NCBI GenBank assembly: GCA_030435675.1
Contig: CM059624.1
Coordinates: 15,772,769-15,836,768, forward strand
Length of the DNA stretch: 64,000 bases
From: Steinernema hermaphroditum
Lineage: Eukaryota > Nematoda > Chromadorea > Rhabditida > Steinernematidae
Direction of reading: 5' to 3'
Within the stretch, counting starts at the first letter, position 1. The number at the start of each line of letters is the position of its first letter. A program made the position numbers and the translations under genes. Below are positions 1 to 12,232 of the stretch, in pieces. The notes beneath the pieces are model-generated. The model ran no database searches and was not told the DNA's origin. It saw only the letters and a list, made by a program, of their open reading frames with translations.

Positions 1-3000
1 CAAAGAGCGCAAATACAAATTTGTATTCCAAGCATTTTTGCTTGATAGCTATCCACACTTCTGATAGACTGTCCCTCTCCGTATTCCTGTAGATCGCGGG
101 ATTTCTTTGCATCGCCGCCCTAATTTTGGCGCTTTGAACTTTCGTCATTGGAACGGAAGTATCCCCCTGACATCACCATTTCGATCCGACGTGTCTCCCG
201 CTCTTCGCTCTTCCTAAAACTAGTTCTCCACTCTCAGTTTTGTCTCCATCTTCTCCATCCACGACGTGTGAACGGGCCGGGTGCGTTTTGTTGTTCGCCA
301 GCCGTTTTGGCGGTGGCGGAACTGTTTACTCTGGCGCGGAGAGGCGATCCTCTCCGGCCGTATCGACTTTCTCTTCGTGGGGCCCACCGCAAACGCGGTG
401 ACTCCTTTGATGTCTGCTTGTGAGTCAGGGTGATAAATGCGCCATTTGTGATAATATCGTAGTACTACAGCGCCTTAGGCAATTCGTGTGTGCGTGATTA
501 TAGTATAACCCACCCTATTCAGAACGTTCTCCACGTTTATGATTGTTCAATTTTAAGTATCTTTCTGGTTTGCCGTGTCCGGATTTTCATCGCTATCTGT
601 GCAAAGGTGCACATCAAAACACGGAAGACGGCTACATGACATAATCGTCGTTAAAAAATCGTCACCGACAAAATCGTCACCGACAAAATCGTCATTCAAA
701 AATCGTCATTACAAAAATCGTCATTTTACAAAAATCGTCATTTTCAAAAATCGTCATTTTACAAAAATCGTCATTTTCAAAAATCGTCATTTTACAAAAA
801 TCGTCATTTTACAAAAATCGTCATTTTACAAAAATCGTCATTTTACAAAAATCGTCATTTTACAAAAATCGTCATTTTACAAAAATCGTCATTTTTACAA
901 ACACACCATCGAAACAGGCACACCATCGAAAACTAAAAAAACTTACTCGATGGACTCACTTTTTGTTTTTTTTTTACAAAGGCCTAGCGCATAAAACGAA
1001 TCGTTTAGAAGGAAGGACAAAGCCATCAAAAACTTCCGACCCTATTGATCTCCATTAAGGTGATTTGATGTGGCGTTTTAAAGCTGTTTTCCTCTGTTTT
1101 ATGGATCTGTTACCCTCTATTGGCTCCTACGAGCCGCGCTTAAGATCCGATATTAGTATCGTTGAGGCTGCGTTCTCCACTTCACTTTTCGGCGCCGGTG
1201 TGTCTCCCTGCTTCTCTAAAAATAAACCGTGTATTTAGCGACGTCAGTTTTATTTACTCTGTTAAGCACACACAACAGAGGCGGATGGAAAAATCGTAAC
1301 GTTGGTTTTCGATGTGAATCGTGCACATATTCAACTTTGGGTTATCCTATTCGCCAGACTAATTGCGCATCCTGTTGAATATCCACCACGAAGCATCATG
1401 TTCCTCAGTCAGAAGCAGCCATCCGGTCTCAATCGAATCGATTCTTCTGCCAAGGACAACGGCGACGAACGGGTTTGAGCAATTTCGAAAATTGCGTGCA
1501 TCGTCATTTCGAGGTCACCTTGAAATGAATTCTCCGTCACATTTCCTTCCATGACGTTGCCGTGCTAATTTAGTTTTTTTTTCTAGAAAATCCTGCCAGA
1601 AATTGGTATTTTGCTTGACATGTTACATTTTTCTGACGAGATTCAGTTGAATAGCTTTGTACAGTTATGAGCTTAGCTGTTGAGGTGTTCGACCCAGATA
1701 AAGTACTCGAAAGGTTAGGGTGCCTAAATCCAGAAATTTTACTTCTGTGATCATCTGCGCTCTCTAAGAACTGTACCATGAGACAGTCCCGCTGGAGACC
1801 AATTCCCGCAACCCACAGTTATGCCACCTGTATGCGCTGTGGAAATGGACGCGTTTCGTTTTTTTTTGGGGCGTATCACATTCACAGTTATGGTCTTGAA
1901 GAGAAGTGTTGAGAACCAAAATAAAACGGCAAGCAAGGCGCTCATATTCTTCCAGAAAGTTCCCTCAAGAAGACCATTTGGAAGATCTCGAATCAGATGA
2001 CGAGCCGAATTCAAGGAGGCCATCCATTCGTTTCGTGAGATAGAGTAGGCAGTAATTCTCGTTTAGTGGCCTAGAGGGGAGTAATTCTCAATTTAACTGA
2101 TTCCTTGTTCATTGGTGATTTACAGCAATTTGTCTCTCCGGTGCCCAGTTAATAAGAGACCGTACTTTCTCGCTTGACTCTGTTGCCGTATCGTGTCCTG
2201 AACAGATACCACAAGAAAACTAATGACTACACTGTAACACAAGGCCTTTTTGGAACTTATAAGAACTCCGCGTGATTCCCCGGCATTGTCAATGGGAAAA
2301 TCATACGAGTACATAACTTAAATTTGCACTTTTATGTGCTTCCCATACGCTTAAAGTCTCCAGACGCATTCACGGTTGACATCACAAACTCCAAACGACG
2401 GCTTTGTATATCGAAAAGACCTCCTCAAAAGTCCCAAAAGCCAACTGAACGCACTTCAAAATCAGTACATTTGCCCTTTGGCTTACCCACCGCTCAGCCA
2501 ATCTTTGCCTTCGACGAACCTTCGTCTCTCCATCCACCAATGTTTATTTGTTCAGACGTGTTTACCACCACCGATTTTCAAAATAACAAATCACATTCTG
2601 CACTTTGCGCGTTGAAACGGATGATTAATGCCGCGCGTGTCTGAGCTGTTTATCCGCGACGCGAGTGTAAACATCGTATGATATGGTTCAAGATGTGTGG
2701 AGTTCCGACGATGTTTCATTTTAGGGTGTACTCTTCGTCCTACTGCTGTTCATAGTCACTTCAAAAGCCAAAGTGCTTATCGTTCAAACGACGCATACTG
2801 TATGTTATCCGCTGTTTTGAAAATGTCGTCCCAGAAGAGGTCACTCGAAATAGTGAGCCTCATTTTTCAGATCTCATTTACTTCGTGATGGTTGCTTTTT
2901 AAACTAACTCTGTGTTGACTGGGCTCATTTGTGTTTTTGCTCAGTGTTTTCAAAATTTGCTTATTGTTCCTTTCTCACAACCTCGGGATGCCTTCCATAA

Positions 3001-5072
3001 ACATCTAGGCAGGTGAACAGCGTTATCTTGCAAAAGAAAGCCTATTTTGATCTGGATCCTTCCCAACTGTCATCGAATTAGATTCTTCCCCAGAGTACCG
3101 TATCTTGTGCGGCAGCTTTTAAATAGGTCTATATGTGAATCGCACTGGCACCGTAACTTAAATACCGACCCTTGAGAAACCGAAATCGCCTAAGAGAAAA
3201 CCGACCCAGCGAAGGCCCACATCTCTCAAACGATGTGCACGAATTAGTTGCTCGAAAAACAACATGATGGCGCTCTAATCCAATTGGTACAACTAATCCA
3301 CTTGGCTATTAACTAACTAGGCTATGCGCTGCATGAACATAGATCATGATTACTGTATTTGCTCACGGATCGACATTGTGGTCTATTTCACTTCTGAAAA
3401 TGTTTTACTGCTCCACTGACAAATGAAACATTAAATTATTTAGTAATGTAGAGTGCGTAAACAATTAATTATGCTCTGTGCCCAACCAGGCTATTCCTTT
3501 TCTAGCCAGAAATAACCTGATTTGAAACTGATTAAAAGAATGACTTTGGAGTGAAGTATTTTTTACAGTTGCTGAAGATGAAATAGACTATCGACCGGCG
3601 ACGCAAAGTGAGCCAGAGCCGAACTACCAGAGCCGAGGCGCCGTAACATACACTGGGGTAATTTGCGGCTGGTCGTGAGGAACAGTGCGATGAGCGCGCA
3701 GGCGATCAGAGATTCGTCTACGCTCTCTTCACACTGCTGCTCGTCAATAGTCGTAGCTCCGTTTCAGCTTGCTTCACTGCTCGATAGTTAATTCTTCTTC
3801 GGCAACTTTTAGCCCAGACCAAAGACTGACATATTTCAAAGATTGCAAAGAAGCGCCTAGAAATAAGGCACACGTACACATTTAGTGCAACATACTTAAG
3901 AGCAGTTTCACCGACGGTTGAACTTTCAAAGCGGACAGGAGTGCTAAGTAAACATTCAGAAATTTGTATCTGTCATATCCACATGAAATGGTCGCACGTT
4001 CCGAACACACCAGTCAAACGAGAAGAGTTAAGTTCAGATGGATGAAATGCGTTTTCTATACAAAGTGTTACCTAGTTAAGATCGAGAAAAATGGTCGTGA
4101 CAGAAAGGTTACTGAAAGTATGACTGTGAATTTATCCCACTAGTATAATGTGGACGAAAATGTCGCCCACACGCATGGGATCTCGTTTTCGGTAACATGA
4201 GAAATCGGATCCTATATTCGTGGATTGAGTTCTACTCAGACATGCCGACTCGTTGAAAATTTGCCATTCGAGCCGGAGCCGGGTTGGTTCAGTTGGCATC
4301 TACGGTTCCACTTTGGTTAGCCTTCCTCTCAAGTTGTGTAGTAGTTTTTCACATCCGTCCTCAAACATCGATCGCTCTTTGGCGCGGAAACGAGCCATTT
4401 GCACTTTTTGCCTGAACGGGGAACTGATCGCTGGCCTCCAAGGAGGCGCGTGTTTACTAAAGTGAGGTTGTTTACTGCCTCTTCTGGTTGGTGGACAAGT
4501 CCTCCGTTTGCTGAAGTAGTTGCGATTTTAGGTCCCCTTCGCCGGGGAAGCCTCTCTCGCGAAAATGGGCGTCTTTTGACTGAACTATTCAGGCTTGCAC
4601 GGCCCACTTCCGCATCCATTTCTCTCGAGCGTACTCGGCTCGTGCTCGTCTAAGGCATCAATGATCACCGCCAATTCCGCCGCCCGCGTGCCTTCTAATT
4701 TGTAAAGAGGATATCCGGCGTGTTTCAGAGATGAGATTAGAATTTTTAGGAAGCTTCGGATTGCCGTGGTCTCTGGTCCTTGTTAGTATGTGGACCATAA
4801 TTGTTCTCTCGCTCTTGCCCTTGCCTTCTTAAGTCTATATATGGACCATAATTCTTGTCCGGAATCTGTTTTTACTTAAGAGCTACGGTGTTTCATAAAT
4901 TTTATGTCGGTCGAACACGTCCTATTTCCTCTAAAAATAGGGTTGTTTTGTTGTTTTCGGTCCGAGTTGCGCTCAATTAATCTTCTTACGGTGTGTCGGC
5001 GGATGATTTTTGAACGTTTTCCCTCTCGGCTAGGTGCAAAATACAATTTTTAGTATCAGTATAGATAGTAAC
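1..5072. other. gene-poor stretch
   Basis: Apart from the minisatellite listed separately, I see no supported gene here. Open frames of 60-106 codons have no recognisable domain, no convincing splice neighbours and no paralogue in the window. Short GC-rich islets (about 240-420 and 4380-4640) stand out from the AT-rich background and carry copies of the heptamer TGTTTAC. They could be promoters or enhancers, but nothing nearby identifies a target gene. Confidence 0.6.
651..905. repeat. minisatellite, 17-bp unit
   Basis: About fifteen tandem copies of a unit reading roughly AAAAATCGTCATTTTAC. Two slightly different units (with CACCGAC) lie at the left end and a few 16-bp variants lie inside. 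The array is open in one forward frame only because the unit lacks stops. The encoded low-complexity peptide (repeats of KNRHF and TKIVI) is not a credible gene. Confidence 0.95.
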
Positions 5073-5241
5073 TATCCCTATCCCTATCCCTATCCCTATC
5101 CCTATCCCTATCCCTATCCCTATCCCTATCCCTATCCCTATCCCTATCCCTATCCCTATCCCTATCCCTATCCCTATCCCTATCCCTATCCCTATCCCTA
5201 TCCCTATCCCTATCCCTATCCCTATCCCTATCCCTATCCCT
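5073..5241. repeat. (TATCCC)n hexamer microsatellite
   Basis: Roughly 28 perfect copies of TATCCC without an interruption. It is telomere-like in period, but it is not the nematode telomere unit TTAGGC, so it is read as a simple microsatellite. Both strands stay open through it (Tyr-Pro or Gly-Ile dipeptide frames), which is an artefact. Confidence 0.97.
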
Positions 5242-5777
5242 TGGTCATTGCCTTCCCATATTCTCACTCAAGCCCACCGTATCCATCCCCTCATAAGACT
5301 TCCTTACCCGAACTCTTTTCAACTTTTTGTCCAATTCTGCGTTTAATATTCGTCATGCGATCCAGCCCAATGAGATATCTGTTCGGAATGCTGATGTGGG
5401 AACGGAACGGCTGCATTTCTCTGTTGATCCAAAGACACACACATTAATCTCTATGTTTTCTGACGAAGGCACGCGTACTCTGTTCTCTGGATCCGTTTTC
5501 GTATCAACCTTTGGCCTGTGGAAATGATTAATGCCTGTGGACAGTGTTGTCGGGACTTGCAGGCAGTGTTTTCGATGGCAAAGATGCCATCCTGATTTTA
5601 GTTTTGTTATCAGCGTAGAGTTTCATTTCTGGTCTGCAAATGCTGATTTGTGTGCTCGTTAATCGACTTACGTGGGATTCCAATGCCGTTTAATGGTGCA
5701 GAAGACCGTGAGGCCAAAAACCAGGACATCTTATCGGGCATCATACAGCCAAAAATAGATAGATACGGAAGTATACT

Positions 5778-5852
5778 TAGGTGTTATCGTAGTCAATAGC
5801 GTGTTGTGATCAGAAATGTTTGTAGGATACATGACCTTTTGTGTTGTGAGTT
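5778..5852. repeat. 75-bp direct repeat, copy 1
   Basis: Identical to 6115-6189 over 75 bp. The two copies flank the truncated Tc1-like fragment at 5853-6114. Confidence 0.95.
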
Positions 5853-6114
5853 TGACGGCATCTCGGCGAAGTTTGAGGGTTTTGCAAATCTCGGGATTTG
5901 AGCTTCCGCCGCAATGGAGCTCAACGATCGCGCAACGCACACTTTCGGAAACCATTTTTACCCTGAATAACAGCTAATACAGCATTATTGACAGCGAATA
6001 TAGGGGTAAAAAGAGTCGCGCAACACGAATATAACGAGAAACACGCGCAAAAACTCCGAAAAATTGCGAAAATTAGCATTGCAAAAAATGTTGCAGAACT
6101 TTCCGATAACCCTG
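5853..6114 (-). mobile_element. truncated Tc1/mariner-type element, 5' end only
   Basis: On the - strand an end reading CAGGGTTATC at 6114, next to a TA, is followed by a start codon at 5955. Its first 30-odd codons look like the N-terminal helix-turn-helix of Tc1-family transposases: MVSESVRCAIVEL, then an NPEICKTLKL recognition-helix segment. The frame leaves recognisable transposase after about residue 35 and the catalytic domain is absent, so this is a dead 5' fragment. It is bracketed by 75-bp identical direct repeats, far longer than a Tc1 target duplication. Confidence 0.7.
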
Positions 6115-6189
6115 TAGGTGTTATCGTAGTCAATAGCGTGTTGTGATCAGAAATGTTTGTAGGATACATGACCTTTTGTGTTGTGAGTT
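6115..6189. repeat. 75-bp direct repeat, copy 2
   Basis: Second copy of the 75-bp sequence at 5778-5852, abutting the CAGGG end of the Tc1-like fragment. Confidence 0.95.
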
Positions 6190-6879
6190 ATCCTGAGATT
6201 CGGAAAACCATTATTGGCCATGCAATGTTAAACATTTTCATGTCTCCAGATCAGCTTTGAACGTTTTATGTCATTACTTTTTTGACTGATATAATCAAAG
6301 TCCATCATTATTTATAAAAGTTGTTATTGGGCCGCAGCTTAGGGACAATGGCTACGCTGAGAAGAGCACGCTAAATCGTCCCTCAAAGTGCACTCCGTGC
6401 CACGCTTCGATGTTTCCGCTTTCGTCAATTTTTGACGGCCGCATTGACGTCTTTGAATATTTGAGTGTGCCAGAGTGCACTCACCAGCACATGCTGTTTG
6501 TCGAATTTGATTTCTTCTGTGACACTTTTTCAAATGTATCTTCAAATGTCAGACCGCCTATGAGCTGTCCGTAACCGTCCATGGCCTGCCCATGACCGTC
6601 TATTGGTTGTCTATGGATGTCTATGAATGAAAATGGCGAAACAATGTAAAATAGGAAAATAAAGGATTCCATGAGGTTGGTCCATCCGCGATCACATTTT
6701 ATGCCACACATCCATGTCCATGTCCATGACCATATTTTATACCTTCCAAGCTGGTTTTTTTGCATGACGTATTAGTTTTATTATTTCTGATTTTTATTTT
6801 ACTTTATGAAGGTGTTCTTCTGTGCCCACCTTCGGTGCCCACTAAAGCAATCGCATTACTCGATTGAGGCGCAATTTAA

Positions 6880-6972
6880 AGGGCCAGTTGTAGTTCCGGA
6901 AACAGTTTTTTGAACTATAACCGACATCGGAAACAGTTTGCGGGAAACTGTTTCCGCAACTATAACTGGCCC
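6880..6972. mobile_element. short foldback MITE with TTAA flanks
   Basis: The ends are inverted repeats of about 30 bp (GGGCCAGTTGTAGTT... against ...AACTATAACTGGCCC) carrying CGGAAACAGTTT in each arm. TTAA lies immediately outside on both sides (6876-6879 and 6973-6976). A TTAA duplication is typical of piggyBac-type elements, which suggests a tiny non-autonomous derivative. It has no coding capacity. Confidence 0.7.
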
Positions 6973-6987
6973 TTAAGACAATATAAG

Positions 6988-7055
6988 ATCGGGGCGGGAG
7001 TCGAACTCAGCCCCGACCGATTACGAATCAAACGCGTTCGCAATGAGCCATACAA
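6988..7055 (-). repeat. tRNA-like sequence (SINE or tRNA pseudogene)
   Basis: The reverse complement has a tRNA-like A-box region (TGGCTCATTGCGAACG) and a B-box-like GAGTTCGACTCC at the expected spacing, but the acceptor stem does not pair. A second member of the same family is at 35728-35795. Confidence 0.5.
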
Positions 7056-7079
7056 GCAGCTGGGGACGGTCTGTTAACT

Positions 7080-9405
7080 ATGACTTCAGGACCGTTGGGA
7101 CATCCATGTTATATTGGGTTAGCTTATATGCTTTGGAAAAAACCGATTCAATGTTCGCCAATCTTGCCGCCCGAAGGGCTGCGGCGTCTCTATCCAAAAG
7201 GCTGCTAGGCGCTTTATCTTAAGAAGTCTTGTTTAAGCCTATATTCCCTTCGGTGTTCAATTTTGTCCTTCAACTGTACGATTCATAGGTACCAATTGAG
7301 AATGGCGTTGCCAGCTGACTTTATCACCACTCGACGTCATAGTTTTAAAAGGCCCTACCATGAATTGTACGACGAAGGAGATCTTTGATTAGGACGATAT
7401 TTTTAGCAAGAAAATTGCTGTTTTGCCGGATCTGCTAATCGTCATGCTTTGTTTTTATTAAATTAATTGGACAGCCGATAATTAAAATCTATATTTTGGG
7501 TTGTAATTAGGCTTGATTGCTGTGTTTTTTTTTCAAAATACTGGACATTCAAAATAGGGAACGGATGTCAGATCTCAACCTACAAAAGGCTACGGTAACT
7601 ATCGACAATAGAGGAAAAGTGTGACCGGAAATGATTCTCGCTTCACGTGATATGATGATACCCTGTTTGTAGCTCTGTAGCATTAGCATTTTTTTCTTCA
7701 ACTGTACAATTTGATAGATCAATGAAACAGGAATCACGGTCAGCTGATAAAATCAGCTGGTAGATTCGTATAGACCCAAAAAAGGTATGATCATACCACA
7801 TGAAGCGATAACCATTTGCACTCACATTTTTCCTCCGTTGTCGATAGCCTTTGGGGGTTCAGATCTAACAATTGTTCTAGTTTTCTGCATTGTGAGCGTT
7901 AAGATGTATAAGATACCCCAGATATACGACCATTTCTGATCCTGATCCTTTGAATTAGCGGGATCACGCATCTGTCTGGACTGTGAAGACTGTGAAAATT
8001 ATCTGATTCTGCCCTGAACGGAGAGCTTTTTTAGATTATCGTGTGCCTAGTGAGTCTTAAATTCTATTCTTTCGAGCGATACACGAAGCGAGCTGAGCAG
8101 AGCCACCTGAGCCAGGCCGAGCCTTTGAGGCGTAGGGAGCGCAGATCAAGAGAAGAAAGTCCATACGGCAAGGGTATGCTTCTTCTCTGATTGTCTATAA
8201 AGCGAACCCTACACGGGGGTTCCAGCTGGATCAGATTGGCCCAGGAGCCATCTCGGCTCCGGTTCGCGAAAAGAACGGAATTTCATTTCAGCGTTACTGG
8301 ACGAGAGATGTGAGAGATGTGGATTTGAATGGAGAGATGTGGATTTGAATGACATCATCTCTGATTTTCACAGAGGCTCATTAGACAAAGTGATGCCTGG
8401 GAAAACTACTTGCAGAAGGAAGCCTAAATATTTCATTCTCTGACCTTTGGTTTCCCACACTTCTTCCATGACCACAATAGGTCTCATTTCTAGCTCATCT
8501 TCAGTTTTTCTAAAGCTAGGTGAGCCTCGCTTTGGAAACTACCTTATAGAGCAACGTTCCCCGCGTCGTACTATACAGCATTACCCCTTGCAAAATAAGG
8601 CTTAATTTGTTTTCGACACATCAAAACTAATCACTCTCATGTCCGTTTGAAAATAGTACTTAAAGTTCCTCGCTACATCCTGTTTTCGCGCAAGCCTCCT
8701 TTCCGAGCAAGTGCTCGTCGTAATGCCGCATGCATTATGAACTCTCCAGCTCCTTCTTGTCCACTCCTGACTCCACCCATCTCACTCTATCGGCACGTAG
8801 GCCCATTTTCAATTATTGCTCTCTCCCGTGGGCCCCCAGATGGTCTAGCGGTTCCTTATCAGTGGAGCCGCGATGACCACGCCGAGCCCACGTTGTTTAC
8901 CACCGGTGAAGAAGTTCGCGACTGTGAAAACACGACCCATGGGGGCGACGATCGACACGGCGACGATTCCTTCTTCTTCCGCACCCGCGGCGCTAATCCG
9001 ATTCGACACTTTCAGCGCCCTTTGTTGCCATCGTCTTTATGCGCGTCGCCAATCGCCGAAGGGTTCCTGTGCGCGGGTAGGTAATTCGATTAGCTGCGCT
9101 CGTTCGTTGGGTGAGTTTTAACGATAGGGTCCAAAGTTTGGCTATATTTACAGCTGTAAAGAGGAGGAAAACGATCATGGGATAGCGGAAGTATGCCCAT
9201 AAACGAGGCACAAATGTGTGTTCACCTTTAGTCTCCAGATATGGAGGCACTGTCGATGCTGATTTGCGAAATATTTTTATTGTTCTTACTCACAAAGGAA
9301 CGTTCAACGCTCAGGACATCAAAGCTGCTACTTCCTTTATTTACGAAGGGTCATATGTTTTTCTATATTCATGCCTATATGACCAATTGTCTCGTGCAGA
9401 ACAAT
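7080..9405. other. gene-poor stretch
   Basis: No supported gene. It contains a two-copy 20-bp tandem (GAGAGATGTGGATTTGAATG, about 8312-8352) and a GC-rich islet around 8820-9080 with a TGTTTAC heptamer. The overlapping open frames in the islet are GC-driven and unrecognised. Confidence 0.55.
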
Positions 9406-9648
9406 AGGGTGGCCCAAAACAAGGGCGTCTGAACAGTATCCGAACGTGAGATCAATAGCAAAAGATAAAGAAGGGTGAAAAATAAGAATTATATGGACAA
9501 TCTCGTCGGCGGATTTCTGCTTACGAAGTACATCCCACGCAGCTACGATTTTGTTTCCTTGGCTGGATTCGCGCCAGCATAATCTTCATCCAGTGGGCTC
9601 ACCCACTTTCAGACTTCTTTTTAGATCCGCCTTTTCTGGGCCACCCTG
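9406..9648. mobile_element. degenerate MITE with CAGGGTGGCC-type ends
   Basis: Left end AGGGTGGCCCAAAACAAGG and right end CTTTTCTGGGCCACCCTG are inverted repeats of each other. They match the ends of the larger MITE at 20171-20598. The element is about 243 bp, non-coding, with degraded TA flanks. It belongs to the Tc1/mariner-like class by end sequence and target preference. Confidence 0.65.
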
Positions 9649-11220
9649 TTAAATAAACGAACCTAACTTAAAGTTTCTTTTTGCATTGATTTCTCCTGTA
9701 TAGCAGACAAAAATAAATCAGTTTTTCTTTGGAAAATGAAGCTGAGAATGTAAGCTTATGAGGGCTTGGAAAGCATTTTCTCGCATTGCTCGCTGCAAGA
9801 ATTATCGTTCCATTATCCGTCGGAGCTGCTCTATCGGCCCGTTCCATGGCATTAAATTCCTTAGCCGTCTCGTATTTCGTTTTTTTTGCTGGGTGTGTGC
9901 TTTGGTGTCCTATCTCATTTGCAGAGCTGGATGTGTACGCAAACTCGAAAATGAATCCGAAAAATCGAGACCCCGTGAGGACCGGCGCTAGAGCACGCGG
10001 ATCAGAAGAGAGAAATTTTACATCGGGTATTCAAAACCGTACTTACCCAACTTTGCTCATGTGTAGGCCTCCTCGCTTTATTAAACGCGCCGCTCTTGAA
10101 AAAAAGAGGTTCGCTGCTGATGCCTTCCTTGCGGTTCTTCTTTAGATTCCGAAAAATAGAAGTTCTACTTAACTGATTACTCCATAAGATGCTTTTTTAT
10201 CAAATTGTACGGAGAACATGCACTCAAGCAAACCTACGCATTCATGAAAGTCTATCCTCATTTGGTAGGAGTTGAATTCCAAAACACTATCCCCTTCCCT
10301 GAGTGGAACGCCTACGGCCTCGTCACCTCGAGACACGTCATTTGCTGGGATATCTTGATGAAATGTATGTGGGAGAGCAACGCATTTTCGGAACTAATGT
10401 ACATCCGGGCGTTGTTTTCGATCGTCTGCGCTTCCCGGATGTAGACTGATAATTCGATCAGCTAATTTGCCAACTGATGGAAGTTCATCGGTAGGGTCCA
10501 AAGTTTGAGTCAGAGCGATAGAAAAGGTACCGTATGAAGGTCTTTTTCGTCATTGTTTCGTATGTTTTCGGGTCGGTTTTTGAGTGGCTTTTATCTGCAT
10601 GTATGTGTCAGTTTTTGTATGAGTGCTATGCTTATTTAGCATTATGGTTAGCCATGTACTACAAGAGGACGAGTCCATTTTTCGTGCCGCGACTATCGTG
10701 TTGATTGTGTCCTAGAAAGTCGCTGTTTAGCATTCTGTACTTTTGCTTATTTCAGATATCAGTGATGTCATTCGTCATTTATAATCCGTTCTAGCCGCAC
10801 TGAAGTACCTTGGATTCACGTATGTACATGTTTGTGTCTATGTTTCAGTGATGCTTCGATCATAATTTCTTGTAGGGAGAATGATAAATTCCATGACCTG
10901 ATGTTGAGTTCTCTAAATATCTTGCAAACCCCGATTTATTCACCGATCAAGGTCATCGTAACATGATTCATGCTGCAAGTTCAGCGACCAACCGGAAATG
11001 AGTCTATTTTGGTCTTGTTGATGAGTGCGACGCAGATCCAACACGACTTTTTCCACAGGAAGACACTAGCCGGTTTTTCTATTCTCATTGTTCTGCGATC
11101 TGAGTGGTGTGGTACGTGTTGAAACGGAAACGATTCGTGTCAATCCTCGACGTTCTTTAAAGATTATGCTAAAGCCGGACATCACGAGGTTCCTATCATT
11201 AAAAACCAAAAATTACTGCA
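9649..11220. other. gene-poor stretch
   Basis: No supported gene. The longest frame (9786-10145, 119 codons) begins with a hydrophobic stretch and then turns basic. It lacks splice partners and any recognisable domain, and I do not call it. Confidence 0.5.
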
Positions 11221-11570
11221 ACTTCTCCCCAATCGCTGTGTCAAGATCGATTATTTTCAGTGCCACGAGCTGGTTTTGTTATTTTGCCGGCCTGTTTACT
11301 CTTTTTTTGAGCCAGGAGACGTTTCAAGGGTCTCCAATGTTACGACTTCCCTGTTTTGTGTTTTCGTCTCCATCCAGAGGACCAATTTTTGGTCTTTAGG
11401 CCGTTGGAGTGTTTGAACCCCGCTGAGTTAAGCATGCTGCACTACTCTACATAAAGACATCTATTTCCATCCGCTGTTCTATATTTAGATGCGCGTAGCT
11501 ATTCGCTTTTCATGGATTTGGCCGCGTCCTTACGAAAGGAAGACCTTCAAATATGTCATTCTGTTTTGTT
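11221..11570. repeat. dispersed repeat, copy 1
   Basis: Closely matches 15017-15275 in several blocks: ACTTCTCCCCA, ACGAGCTGGTTTTGTTATTT, GGAGACGTTTCAAGGGTCT, and a long block containing CCGCTGTTCTATATTTAGAT. Copy 1 carries an extra insert of about 90 bp between the CAAGGGTCTCCAA block and the AAGCATGCTG block. No inverted ends or coding capacity were recognised. Confidence 0.85.
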
Positions 11571-12160
11571 CTTTCCGCTTCAGAGTATGTACCCCAATTT
11601 GATCAGCTATCTGGTGTATGTGCTCTCACTGGCATACTGGCCGGCTCAGTAAGCCGTGGAAGCCCTGACCGTGTGGCAGACGACACTATGGGGGAGCTCC
11701 AAATCCCTGCTGAAGTCGAAACGGAAAGGGAATGCTAAAGTCGAAACCGATAGATGGGAGGTATATAAACTGTATATATAAGTTATGCTACTAGAAAAAA
11801 TACGATAGGATGGTGATCGCTTTGTGCTATCAAATAAGTCAGTCGTAAAAGGGATATGGCCATTCATCGTCCCCTTTTCTATTCTGTTTTGACAGCAGCA
11901 GCATGCCAGACATCTATAAATCATGCGAAGGGCAAACTAGCATGCTTGAACGCGATTCTATTTTGTTTTTACTGCGTCATAGGCTCACAAACGAGGATGT
12001 TTCTATCAGTCTCATTGCTGAAATGGTTGTTTTTCTCGTTTTCAGCCCATGCAGAACCTACTGGAGATAATGAATGTTGCGTTGACTATAGCAGTCGCCA
12101 GTTTTTTTTTTGCAGATGTCCAGCGATAACTGCCGCGAAGTTGAAGGAAAATTTAAGGAT

Positions 12161-12232
12161 GGATCGGGGATTCAAACCCGGGACCCCCACCAAACACGGT
12201 AGGCAGATGCGATACCCGCTGCGCCATGTCGA
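12161..12232 (-). repeat. tRNA-like sequence (SINE or tRNA pseudogene)
   Basis: The reverse complement reads ATGGCGCAGCGGGTATCGC as a D-arm/A-box, then CCCGGGTTTGAATCCCC as a T-arm/B-box. The acceptor stem is not complementary, so this is not called as a functional tRNA. Confidence 0.5.

Noticed and set aside
5073..5241. Internal telomere array
   Set aside because: The unit is TATCCC/GGGATA, not the nematode telomere TTAGGC.
5034..5447. Long Tyr-Pro and Gly-Ile repeat proteins on the two strands
   Set aside because: They are translations of the TATCCC microsatellite, with no gene structure around it.
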